A stretch of DNA of 64,000 nucleotides from Paenibacillus segetis (lineage in GTDB: Bacteria > Bacillota > Bacilli > Paenibacillales > Paenibacillaceae): positions 558,001-622,000 of the forward strand of contig NZ_BMFT01000001.1 in the NCBI RefSeq assembly GCF_014639155.1, written 5' to 3'. A model generated the notes under the pieces. That model saw only the letters and a list, made by a program, of their open reading frames with translations. It was not told where the DNA came from and ran no database searches. Both the position numbers and the translations under genes were made by a program. Shown one piece after another: positions 34,599-42,054 of the stretch. Within the stretch, counting starts at the first letter, position 1, and each line of letters starts with the position of its first letter.

Positions 34599-35537
34599 TT
34601 ATATATTTTTCGACAACCAATATGCCAGTCCGCCTTGTTGTAGCAACTGTCTTTCCGCTTCTATTTGTCTAGCGGCTTGTTTCACATTGTCACATAGATA
34701 TCCATGGAATTGGTATAAATATGGAACTATAGGCTTAATCGCTTCCAGTGTCTCATGATTGCTCTCAGCCCGCTCTGCATAACGCAATAGAAGGTCAGTG
34801 GAATATAGAGCTTGTTCGATCTCCGCATGCGTTGGACGTCTATCCTTTGGAATATGTAGCTGAGACTGCACCATGGAGATGAGACAATTGTAGCTTCCTT
34901 CTTGCAAGTCCTTCTTCCAATCTTGCCAATCATCGACCATTTGGAGCGTAACTAATACTGTATCAACTGCATCCTCTAGTTGGGTAATTAAGTCTTTATC
35001 TTCCTCACCTGTAAGTAAGATCGAGCTTACAATCGAAAGTTTTACTGGGGCTGCTTTGTGAGCAATGGCATTGGACTTCTCTTGGAAATAGTCCTGATGC
35101 TGCTCATGAGTGACCGCTTCGGCCCATTCTGTAATGTACTTTTTGAAATAGTACCAGAATGGAGATTCTGCAGGGAAATAGCCATTATAAATTTGAATGA
35201 ATTCAAGGTGAATTAAGTTGGCAAGAGGAAGCTGTTGCGTGGATTTAGCGTTGGGCTCGTCCATCATTTCATCGATCAAATGGTAATACATCATTCCAAA
35301 AATATTGGCTACTGCAAAATTCTGACTGTCTGTCATGTGTACTTCCACGTGTTCACCTAACCAGTAGGGAAGAAGATAGCATATGTAATTTTTCGAGCGT
35401 CCGTCCTTCAGTACATGAAACTTGTCGAGGTAAGCCAGAGCAGGACGGTTAAACGTAACGGGTAGCTTTGCTAGTATGTTCTCAGCTTTCGTGAATGCTA
35501 GTTCCAATTCTCCTTCAAAATTGGAGAGCCACTGCAT
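34599..35537 (-). CDS. Class I isoprenoid synthase-like enzyme next to the NHLP peptide
   Basis: A 312-residue, all-helical protein. Two acidic motifs are placed as in class I isoprenoid synthases: DEMMDE (residues 89-94, after IFGMMYYHLI) and DDWQDWKKD (202-210, after VDTVLVTLQM). These would bind the Mg-diphosphate of a prenyl substrate as in squalene synthases, terpene cyclases and prenyltransferases. No signal peptide or membrane helix. GGGAG lies nine bases before ATG 35537. The gene precedes the NHLP peptide gene by 121 bases on the same strand. Product and substrate chain length are unknown. Confidence 0.7.
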   Translation of the reverse strand: MQWLSNFEGELELAFTKAENILAKLPVTFNRPALAYLDKFHVLKDGRSKNYICYLLPYWLGEHVEVHMTDSQNFAVANIFGMMYYHLIDEMMDEPNAKSTQQLPLANLIHLEFIQIYNGYFPAESPFWYYFKKYITEWAEAVTHEQHQDYFQEKSNAIAHKAAPVKLSIVSSILLTGEEDKDLITQLEDAVDTVLVTLQMVDDWQDWKKDLQEGSYNCLISMVQSQLHIPKDRRPTHAEIEQALYSTDLLLRYAERAESNHETLEAIKPIVPYLYQFHGYLCDNVKQAARQIEAERQLLQQGGLAYWLSKNI

Positions 35538-35681
35538 AGTAGATATCTCCCATCTTTTTAAAATAATCTAGTCTAATATATTATAGATTAGAATTCACAA
35601 AAAAAATACAAATGGTCTGTCAATTACCTCCACCCCGGAATGGTGTCATTATGTATCGATAACCGGGGTAAAGGCGCGTGA

Positions 35682-36293
35682 TTAGAACATTTGATTTAGG
35701 CCAATGACGATAAGCAGTAAGCCCGAAACCACGGTGGCGGTATTGCCAAATCGCTCTGCGGCGTATTTTTTGCCGAACCCAGCACATAGCAATAATAATA
35801 GAAAGCTAAACACCCCTACAGATAAAGATGTATACCATATGTCTAGATTGGTGATGCCAGCGTTGAATCCACCAGCAAGTGCATTCATAGCTAATGCTGC
35901 ACCTAGCAGGATAGATTCTGGTAGACTGATTGATTTAGAACTGTCCTTATCGGCCTCTTCTGGATTACGAAGTAGCCTGGTAAATGAATTGGTATCGCTC
36001 TCTTTCGGAGCGTGTTTTTTTTCTATAAATGGTTGCAGCAGCACCCAGATTCCGACTCCAACAATGACGACAGTTCCGATGAATTGACCAACCCAGGGAT
36101 GAATATAAGTGGAAATCCAATTACCGAACAATCCTGACATAAGCGTGGCGAGAAATGAAATGGTCGAAATAGCTAAATTTGAATACCACGGAATACGAAT
36201 TTTCCGGACCCCATAAGCAATTCCGACCCCTGCATTGTCAAGGTTAGAAGCTAACCCAATAACGATGATCGCCCACAGACTGTATGAATCCAT
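35682..36293 (-). CDS. ytaF: YtaF-like sporulation membrane protein (MntP superfamily)
   Basis: A 203-residue membrane protein with six predicted helices in two repeats: LASNLDNAGVGIAYGVRKI in the first and ALAMNALAGGFNAGIT in the second carry the paired Asp/Asn motifs of the MntP/YtaF family. B. subtilis YtaF is a sporulation protein of unknown mechanism. A hydrophilic loop of about 45 residues joins the halves. The frame opens at 36326, but GGAGAG lies six bases before ATG 36293, which is chosen. It is upstream of the isoprenoid-synthase-like gene on the same strand. Confidence 0.85.
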   Translation of the reverse strand: MDSYSLWAIIVIGLASNLDNAGVGIAYGVRKIRIPWYSNLAISTISFLATLMSGLFGNWISTYIHPWVGQFIGTVVIVGVGIWVLLQPFIEKKHAPKESDTNSFTRLLRNPEEADKDSSKSISLPESILLGAALAMNALAGGFNAGITNLDIWYTSLSVGVFSFLLLLLCAGFGKKYAAERFGNTATVVSGLLLIVIGLNQMF

Positions 36294-36439
36294 GATGTTC
36301 TCTCCTTTGCATTGCTTTGATGACACAGCATATGCCCAGAAGTAAGTTTTGGTTTATGGTAAATTTATTGAGAAAGATTCCCTTTATTCTGTAAAAAGTA
36401 GTATAATTTTTACTAAGATATACCTAAGGAGTGATAAAT

Positions 36440-36637
36440 GTGCTTGAAAACTTGTTGCGGCCGACACATTTACTGTTGTTGGTAATTGCGGCGCTCCTAT
36501 TATTTGGACCTAGCAAATTGCCGGAACTCGGACGTAGCTTTGGCACGATGTTGAAAGAGTTCAAAAAAGGTGCCCGTGGGGACTATGTGGAAGAAGAGAA
36601 ACCACAGGAAATTAAACCAATTGAAGATAGTAAGTGA
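36440..36637 (+). CDS. tatA: TatA/E family twin-arginine translocase subunit
   Basis: A 65-residue TatA-type protein: short N-terminus, one membrane helix (THLLLLVIAALLLF), the hinge FGPSKLPELGRSFG, then an amphipathic helix MLKEFKKGAR and an acidic tail. It forms the pore part of the Tat system that exports folded proteins. GTG 36440 is nine bases after AAGGAG (36425-36430); the in-frame GTG at 36431 touches that site and is unlikely. No tatC gene is adjacent. Confidence 0.9.
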   Translation: MLENLLRPTHLLLLVIAALLLFGPSKLPELGRSFGTMLKEFKKGARGDYVEEEKPQEIKPIEDSK

Positions 36638-36658
36638 AAGTAAATAGTCCTTTCATGC

Positions 36659-36684
36659 AGGCGCCGAGTGTAGGCGCCTTTTTT
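36659..36684 (+). terminator. Terminator after tatA
   Basis: AGGCGCC (36659-36665) pairs with GGCGCCT (36673-36679), followed by six or more T. Confidence 0.88.
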
Positions 36685-36855
36685 GTGTGATGGCATCTGA
36701 CTATAATTTATGTGATATGAATATCATAATAGTAGAACGGCTACTGCCAAGGGTAGAGAAAAGTGATGACATCGAAATTAAGTTATGAATGTGTTACATT
36801 ATATCTTGAGTTATATCAATAACATTTTTGTCAGCTTATGTACGGAGGGATACCA

Positions 36856-37239
36856 ATGCAAGACGATTATTCACGTAAATTAGAGGACCAGAAGGGTCTA
36901 TTCAAGCAATTGGGCATCAAGTTGGATGCACTTGGCATTCATGAGAAGGATTTTGATGTAAAAATGCGCGGTTATGAGAAAGAAGAAGTCGATCGATTTC
37001 TTGATGATGTCATCGTTGATTATGAGCGCTTCTATGATATTATTACGGATTTGCTGGATAAATACAAAGAAATACAGCGCCGTCAGGCATTTTGGGAAGA
37101 AGAGAAGAAGCTCCTTGCACACAAACCTAAGCTGGACACAGAGAACGTAGTCAACCGGCGTGTAGTAGAAGATGGGCTTCGGCAAATCGAACGCAGTCTG
37201 GAACAATTTAAACTTCATCTCCGTGAGAGTGGAGTGTAA
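36856..37239 (+). CDS. DivIVA-domain protein
   Basis: A 127-residue protein with a DivIVA N-terminal domain: [38 protein letters not shown] matches the KxFxxxxRGYxxxEVxxFLDxVxxDYE consensus, followed by a short coiled coil and a helical tail. DivIVA and GpsB proteins bind curved or dividing membrane and recruit wall synthesis or division partners. Its length is nearer to GpsB than to full DivIVA. The frame opens at 36838, but GGAGGG lies seven bases before ATG 36856. Confidence 0.85.
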   Translation: MQDDYSRKLEDQKGLFKQLGIKLDALGIHEKDFDVKMRGYEKEEVDRFLDDVIVDYERFYDIITDLLDKYKEIQRRQAFWEEEKKLLAHKPKLDTENVVNRRVVEDGLRQIERSLEQFKLHLRESGV

Positions 37240-37262
37240 TTTAAACTTTACTCGATCAACAG

Positions 37263-37292
37263 ACTGGCGCTTTGCGCCGGTTTATTTTTTTT
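37263..37292 (+). terminator. Terminator after the DivIVA-domain gene
   Basis: GGCGC (37266-37270) pairs with GCGCC (37274-37278), extended by ACT/GGT, then TTTATTTTTTT. Confidence 0.8.
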
Positions 37293-37379
37293 GGATAAAC
37301 GGACTTTAAATGGCGCAAACTTATTTTAAGAAATGAGAGGATTCTTCAAAAGATTGTAACTATTTATTACATACTAAGT

Positions 37380-37408
37380 TTGCATATAGGCAAGTTAAGT
37401 GGTATGAT
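37380..37408 (+). promoter_or_regulatory. Sigma-A promoter of dps
   Basis: TTGCAT (37380-37385), a 17-base spacer and TATGAT (37403-37408). Transcription should start near 37415, about 95 bases before the dps ATG. Confidence 0.65.
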
Positions 37409-37419
37409 ATTAACAGGAT

Positions 37420-37434
37420 TTAGATTTAGTCTAA
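37420..37434. promoter_or_regulatory. PerR-box-like operator just downstream of the dps promoter
   Basis: TTAGATTTAGTCTAA is a 15-base near-palindrome matching the PerR consensus TTATAATNATTATAA at 10 of 14 defined positions. It lies just after the predicted start of transcription, where a bound repressor would block dps. PerR control of Dps-like genes is known in Bacillus. Confidence 0.45.
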
Positions 37435-37509
37435 ATTTAAAGTATCTCATTATTTAGTTAGCTACACGTATCAACTTCATATTAACATTTCTGAATGGAG
37501 GAAAAGAAA

Positions 37510-37974
37510 ATGGCAAATCAAATTCTAACTCAAGGTGAACAAAAACTACAAGGTAAACTGAATGTGCAAATCGCAAACTTAACGGTGCTGTACACTAAAC
37601 TTCATAGCTTCCACTGGTATGTAAAAGGTGCTCATTTCTTTACACTGCATGAGAAATTTGAGGAATTGTACAATGAAGTTACAGCTAACATGGATGAAAT
37701 TGCTGAGCGTTTGCTTGCTATCGGTGGATCACCTGTTGCTACACTGACAGAATCATTGTCTCTGGCTACCATTAAAGAAGCAAGCGGTAAGGAAAGTGCA
37801 GAAGAAATGGTATCTGCTGTAATTGCTGACTTTGAGACTATAAGCGAAGAGCTTAGACAAGGTATGGAAGCAGCGGTAGAAGCCGAAGATGAAGGAACTG
37901 CGGACTTATTTCTGGGCATCTTGACTTCACTCGATAAACACAGATGGATGTTGAATGCTTACTTAGGTAAATAA
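37510..37974 (+). CDS. dps: Dps-family ferritin-like DNA/iron protection protein
   Basis: A 154-residue Dps protein. The motif LHSFHWYVKGAHFFTLHEKFEELYNEV and then MDEIAERLL hold the intersubunit ferroxidase ligands (His35, Asp62, Glu66 by family alignment). Dps dodecamers oxidise and store iron with hydrogen peroxide, and some bind DNA. The frame opens at 37495, but GGAGG lies eight bases before ATG 37510. A PerR-like box downstream of its promoter suggests induction by peroxide or iron limitation. Confidence 0.92.
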   Translation: MANQILTQGEQKLQGKLNVQIANLTVLYTKLHSFHWYVKGAHFFTLHEKFEELYNEVTANMDEIAERLLAIGGSPVATLTESLSLATIKEASGKESAEEMVSAVIADFETISEELRQGMEAAVEAEDEGTADLFLGILTSLDKHRWMLNAYLGK

Positions 37975-37987
37975 ATGGTTTGATTAG

Positions 37988-38030
37988 AAACGCCCCTTGT
38001 CCATGTTAATGGATAGGGGGCGTTTTGTTG
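37988..38030 (+). terminator. Terminator after dps
   Basis: AACGCCCC (37989-37996) pairs with GGGGCGTT, and an inner stem TGTCCAT/ATGGATA is nearly perfect, followed by TTTTGTTG. It lies between dps and a convergent chemoreceptor gene. Confidence 0.85.
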
Positions 38031-38046
38031 TGATTATGAAGTGAAA

Positions 38047-39741
38047 TCAGACCTTGAATCGTACGATCAGATCATGCAGATTGTCAGACATTTTGGCTAA
38101 GAAGTCGGCGGAAGCGTCAACCTCTTGAATGCCAGCGAGTTGTTCCTGAGAAGCTGCCGACATACTCTGCGCGTTATCAACAGTGCCATTTGCCACTTCG
38201 ACAATTTCACTGAGGGATTGCACCATCAACTCTGAGTTGGTGGATAGAAGTCGCACAGTATCCGAAAGATCATTTATTGCTTTGGATGTATATTGTGCAG
38301 AACTTTCGATTTCAGTAAGTGAATGACCAACACTACGTACAAGCCCTGTTCCATAAGCAACTTCTCTTGCAGCCTCGTCCATTGTATTGCTGGTTTGTTC
38401 CATTCGATCCACGGTAAAATCGATCAATGAAGCAATTTGTCTCGCCGATTCAGTAGACCGTTCAGCAAGTTTGCGGACGGAGGACGCTACGACAGCAAAT
38501 CCACTACCTTGTTCACCGGCATGGGCCGCTTCAATAGCAGCATTGATCGCGAGAAGGTGAGTTTCGGCAGAAATCCCCGTTATGATATCAAGAATGCTTT
38601 GAATCTCCTTGGAATGGCTACTCAATTCCTGAACATTGTTAGAGAGTAAGAGCATTTTCTCTTCCATTGTATTCATTTGCTCTACTGTAAGCTTGATGGA
38701 TTGACTGCCTTGTTGTGAAGCAGATGAGGAAGTGGAAGCTGCTTGAGAGACATTTTGTGCGTTCTGAGCAATTTGGTTGATGAACTGTGACATCTCATAA
38801 AGAGATCTTGAACTTTCCTCCAGATTCCTTAGTTGCTTTTCTGCACCATCAGCCAGTTCTTGGGTAATTTGCACAGTCTGTTCACTTGCCTTACCCGATT
38901 GCTCTGTGCTGGCCGATAATTGCTGTGAAGAAGAGGAAACTTGAAGAGACATTTCATTAACTTCCGTAATGAGCTGCCGTAGATTTATCGTCATATTTCC
39001 GAAATCACGTGATAATCTACCAACTTCATCCTTCGTTTGTATGGACAAAGGTTCCACGGTTAGATCACCTTGGGCAACTTGATTCACTTGAGCAGATAAT
39101 TTCTCGATTGGGCGTATCATCCAATGTAGGAAGAAGTAAAGCGCAATGGCTGCCACTAGGAACACAATAGCTCCAATGATAAATGGTAAGGTAATAATTT
39201 CCCATGTACGATCACGGATAATGGAAGCATCAAAGTTGATTGCCATAAGTCCAACGATTTCTTTGTTCTGATCGTTATCCTTATAAATGGGAGCATAGCC
39301 TGTTAACAGATTAGTTCCATCGTATGTATAAACCTTGGAGTAAACGGGATGGTTCATGGAGATAATCATATTTTTATCATTTTGATCAAAATAAAATGGT
39401 TGACCAGCGGAGTAACCACGTTGTTTGAGATGTTGGTCAGCAGCTAGAATGTTGCCATCAAGTGAAAGTAGGAATACTTCTTTGAACAGCGATTTGTGGG
39501 CTACCGTCCAATTTAGTTGTTCTTCTACTTTAGCGAGATCTGAGGTGTCACCAGTTGCCAACTTCTCAACATCACTTGGTTGTACTAGTCCTGTGGTAAT
39601 ATTGGCACAACCTACCACTTCAATACCCACGGATTCTTGAACCTGACGATGAGCTGTTTGGTAACTGAACACACCGATTAATGCACCAACAAGCATAAGA
39701 ATTCCAATAACCAATGCCGTAATTTTTCTTGCAAATCCCAT
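38047..39741 (-). CDS. Methyl-accepting chemotaxis protein with altered signalling tip
   Basis: A 564-residue receptor: helix at residues 8-28, an extracellular domain of about 150 residues, second helix (about 183-205), HAMP (WMIRPIEKLSAQVNQVAQGDLTVEP) and a cytoplasmic coiled coil. The hairpin tip reads NAAIEAAHAGEQGSGFAVVASSVRKLAERS. Compared with the canonical [20 protein letters not shown], the first Arg is His, the second Arg is Ser, and Asn-Glu is Ser-Ser. The rest of the module is intact. It may still signal, or be biased. It is encoded on the same strand downstream of the glycosyltransferase. Confidence 0.9.
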   Translation of the reverse strand: MGFARKITALVIGILMLVGALIGVFSYQTAHRQVQESVGIEVVGCANITTGLVQPSDVEKLATGDTSDLAKVEEQLNWTVAHKSLFKEVFLLSLDGNILAADQHLKQRGYSAGQPFYFDQNDKNMIISMNHPVYSKVYTYDGTNLLTGYAPIYKDNDQNKEIVGLMAINFDASIIRDRTWEIITLPFIIGAIVFLVAAIALYFFLHWMIRPIEKLSAQVNQVAQGDLTVEPLSIQTKDEVGRLSRDFGNMTINLRQLITEVNEMSLQVSSSSQQLSASTEQSGKASEQTVQITQELADGAEKQLRNLEESSRSLYEMSQFINQIAQNAQNVSQAASTSSSASQQGSQSIKLTVEQMNTMEEKMLLLSNNVQELSSHSKEIQSILDIITGISAETHLLAINAAIEAAHAGEQGSGFAVVASSVRKLAERSTESARQIASLIDFTVDRMEQTSNTMDEAAREVAYGTGLVRSVGHSLTEIESSAQYTSKAINDLSDTVRLLSTNSELMVQSLSEIVEVANGTVDNAQSMSAASQEQLAGIQEVDASADFLAKMSDNLHDLIVRFKV

Positions 39742-39910
39742 ATAAACCCCCCATAGATCCTCTTATAATGAAAATTAAATCCTTAGACCTAACCTACATT
39801 ATAGTTCTGCAATGTCATTAATATTGAGACATTTATCACAAAAAAAATGGGGGTTATTTAAAAATAGGGATATTTAAATAAAAGGAATATTATTACAATT
39901 TATTAATTTT

Positions 39911-41077
39911 CTAATTTGCCCTTTGAATAACGATATCTGAAGGCTGATTCTTCATTTGAACCGCTGAGTGAAGTAATTCCATTACCTCCGTGGCACAACG
40001 TTTCGGTTTATATAAAGGCTGTAGGGAAAAGGTGTTGACTGGGTATTCATTAAACACGGTTCCAGTCGAAATCCGCTCAAACCATTTGTCCAAAATATCC
40101 CCGGAGTCCAAATCCTCTCCGTATCCTCTTCTTACAAAGTACTCACGGTTCTTCTCTTCTTGTCCAGGAATCGATTCATAGAACAACATGGGCAGACCTT
40201 TAGATAGTCCTTCCGTACAGGTCATTCCTCCAGGCTTGGTAATTAACAGATCTGCGGCATCCATCCATTTACTAATTTCCTGTGTGTAGCCAACCACGGT
40301 AATATTGTGATGGCGAAGTGAGGGATGATTTTGTAGTTTGGCAGCTAGTTTCTCGTTGCTTCCCATGCAGAATACAATTTGGACGTTATCTTTCCAAGCA
40401 CTGAGTCTATTAATGAGATCTTCCTTGAAGAGTAATCCCCAACCTCCTCCCATGACAAGTGCTGTAGGCATATCTTTAATTCCAAGTTCTCTTCGTGCGC
40501 TTTGTTTGTTCTGCGCATTCCAGAACTTAGGGTGTACAGGGATTCCTGTCACTTGTATGGATTCAGGCTTTACCCCTCGTTTTAACAAAAGATCACGCAC
40601 TTCTAAGGTAGATACAAGGAATTGGTCTACTTGCGGAGTGATCCACGATCCATGTGCATCATAGTCGGTAATGAGCGTATATAAAGGAACTTTTAGTCCA
40701 GAGGCCTTAAGTCTTGAGATAATCGTATTGGGTATGGGATGTGTACATATAATAAGGTCTGGTTTCAATTGACGTACCACCTGGACAGCATGGTGATAGA
40801 ACATCTTATGAAGGGCTAAGGTAGCGACACGGCCTAATGGTTTCTCATAATTCTTACGATAGAGCAAACCGACCAGAGAAGGACTTGTATTAACGGTGAT
40901 GCGGTAAGCGGACAGAATCCATGGGGCTACCGTTGGATTAAGAAATGAGCCTAGTTCCAATACTTTGGTATGAACTTGTGGACAAATCTGCTTAAGACCA
41001 GCAGCCAGTGCATAACCAGCTTGAGTATGTCCGCTTCCGAAGCCTTCAGATAAGATCAATACTCTTTTCTTCGACAT
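39911..41077 (-). CDS. UgtP/MGDG-synthase-like glycosyltransferase
   Basis: A 388-residue GT-B protein of family GT28. The N-terminal half has the MGDG-synthase domain: VLILSEGFGSGHTQAGYALAAGL, then PDLIICTHPIPN and LITDYDAHGSWI. The C-terminal half has ALVMGGGWGLL, ITKPGGMTCTEGLSKGLPMLFYESIPGQEEKN, the nucleotide-sugar site. B. subtilis UgtP adds glucose to diacylglycerol to make the glycolipid anchor of lipoteichoic acid; this protein is a relative and the exact acceptor is inferred. AGGTGAT lies before the ATG. Confidence 0.85.
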   Translation of the reverse strand: MSKKRVLILSEGFGSGHTQAGYALAAGLKQICPQVHTKVLELGSFLNPTVAPWILSAYRITVNTSPSLVGLLYRKNYEKPLGRVATLALHKMFYHHAVQVVRQLKPDLIICTHPIPNTIISRLKASGLKVPLYTLITDYDAHGSWITPQVDQFLVSTLEVRDLLLKRGVKPESIQVTGIPVHPKFWNAQNKQSARRELGIKDMPTALVMGGGWGLLFKEDLINRLSAWKDNVQIVFCMGSNEKLAAKLQNHPSLRHHNITVVGYTQEISKWMDAADLLITKPGGMTCTEGLSKGLPMLFYESIPGQEEKNREYFVRRGYGEDLDSGDILDKWFERISTGTVFNEYPVNTFSLQPLYKPKRCATEVMELLHSAVQMKNQPSDIVIQRAN

Positions 41078-41404
41078 AATGGTATCACCTGCTTCATATT
41101 TTATCCGACCACTTAGGGGTTCGGTTTAATTATAGTCTTCGATATAAAAATTAGTACGGGTTATCACTCTTTATTCTAGTTTAGTTTTTTTGAAACGTTA
41201 ACGTAAGAGCCCCCAGACGGGTCCTTAGCTGGACTTAGGTCGGGGAATAATTTGTGAAATGAAACACAATGAAAACGATCTGAAAATATGCTTGCATTAC
41301 ATTCAAGGGCGTGTTAAAGTGATTTATGACCAAATGACCAAAAATGTATTTTAGTCATTTTTTATTCGAATAACGAATAAATAACAGAAGGGGAGGTGCA
41401 TAAG
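41078..41404. other. Divergent intergenic region between the glycosyltransferase and TetR genes
   Basis: It should hold promoters for both directions. The right part contains direct ATGACC repeats and the 21-base palindrome described at 41361-41381. I see no gene in it. Confidence 0.5.
41361..41381. promoter_or_regulatory. Palindromic operator before the TetR gene
   Basis: TTTATTCG (41361-41368), spacer AATAA, CGAATAAA (41374-41381) is a perfect 8-5-8 inverted repeat. It ends 23 bases before the TetR start codon, the size and place expected for TetR-family self-control. Confidence 0.6.
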
Positions 41405-41983
41405 ATGGCTGTGGTAGATCGCCGGAAACAAGTAGTCGAGGCAGCAGCAAAATCTTTTGCGCTGTTCGGTTACAAAGCGACGACGATGGACCAGGTGGCG
41501 AGAATTGCGAATGTGGCCAAGGGAACCATTTATACGTTTTTCACAAACAAAGAGGAACTGTTTGATGAAATTCTTCGCTCAATCATCGCGGATATGAAGC
41601 GGATATCGGAGCAGAAGGTTGACGAGAATAGACCCTTCTTCGAGAACTTATACCAAAGCATGGATGCACTTTTGGTATACAGAAGAGAGCATGAGCTATT
41701 AATCAAACTTTTTCAGGAAGTGCGTGATTTTGGTACACCGCAAGCTAAGGAGGGACTTGAGAAGATTGAGAGTGCGATTCTCGACTACTTGGAACGCCAA
41801 ATTTCTCGTGCTGTAGAGCGCAAAGAAATCCGTTCTTTTGATCCAAAAGTCATTTCCTTCGTTTTATTGAAGCTATACATCGCACTTGCATCGGATTGGA
41901 ATAAGGTTCATGAGCCTTTAAGTGAAGAACAAATCAAGGAATTTGTTCGGATCTTTCTAGCTGGTGGATTGTCCCCAGAATAA
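41405..41983 (+). CDS. TetR family regulator (YhgD-like)
   Basis: A 192-residue TetR repressor. The DNA-binding domain is FALFGYKATTMDQVARIANVAKGTIYTFFTNKEELFDEIL (about residues 18-57). The C-terminal ligand and dimer domain is all helical. GGGGAGG lies eight bases before ATG 41405; an in-frame GTG at 41396 overlaps that site. It precedes a YhgE/Pip gene by 71 bases, the same order as yhgD-yhgE in Bacillus. It probably represses itself and yhgE through the palindrome upstream. Confidence 0.87.
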   Translation: MAVVDRRKQVVEAAAKSFALFGYKATTMDQVARIANVAKGTIYTFFTNKEELFDEILRSIIADMKRISEQKVDENRPFFENLYQSMDALLVYRREHELLIKLFQEVRDFGTPQAKEGLEKIESAILDYLERQISRAVERKEIRSFDPKVISFVLLKLYIALASDWNKVHEPLSEEQIKEFVRIFLAGGLSPE

Positions 41984-42054
41984 GATGTCGGCCCACATGG
42001 GACCCACACGGTAAAGGGATAGCAGATATTTTGTTAGTACAAGGAGAGAAAAAA

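Noticed and set aside
41180..41280. Second sigma-W-type promoter (TGAAAC on the plus strand)
   Set aside because: TGAAAC occurs twice, but neither copy has CGTA at 16 bases, so the match is not significant.
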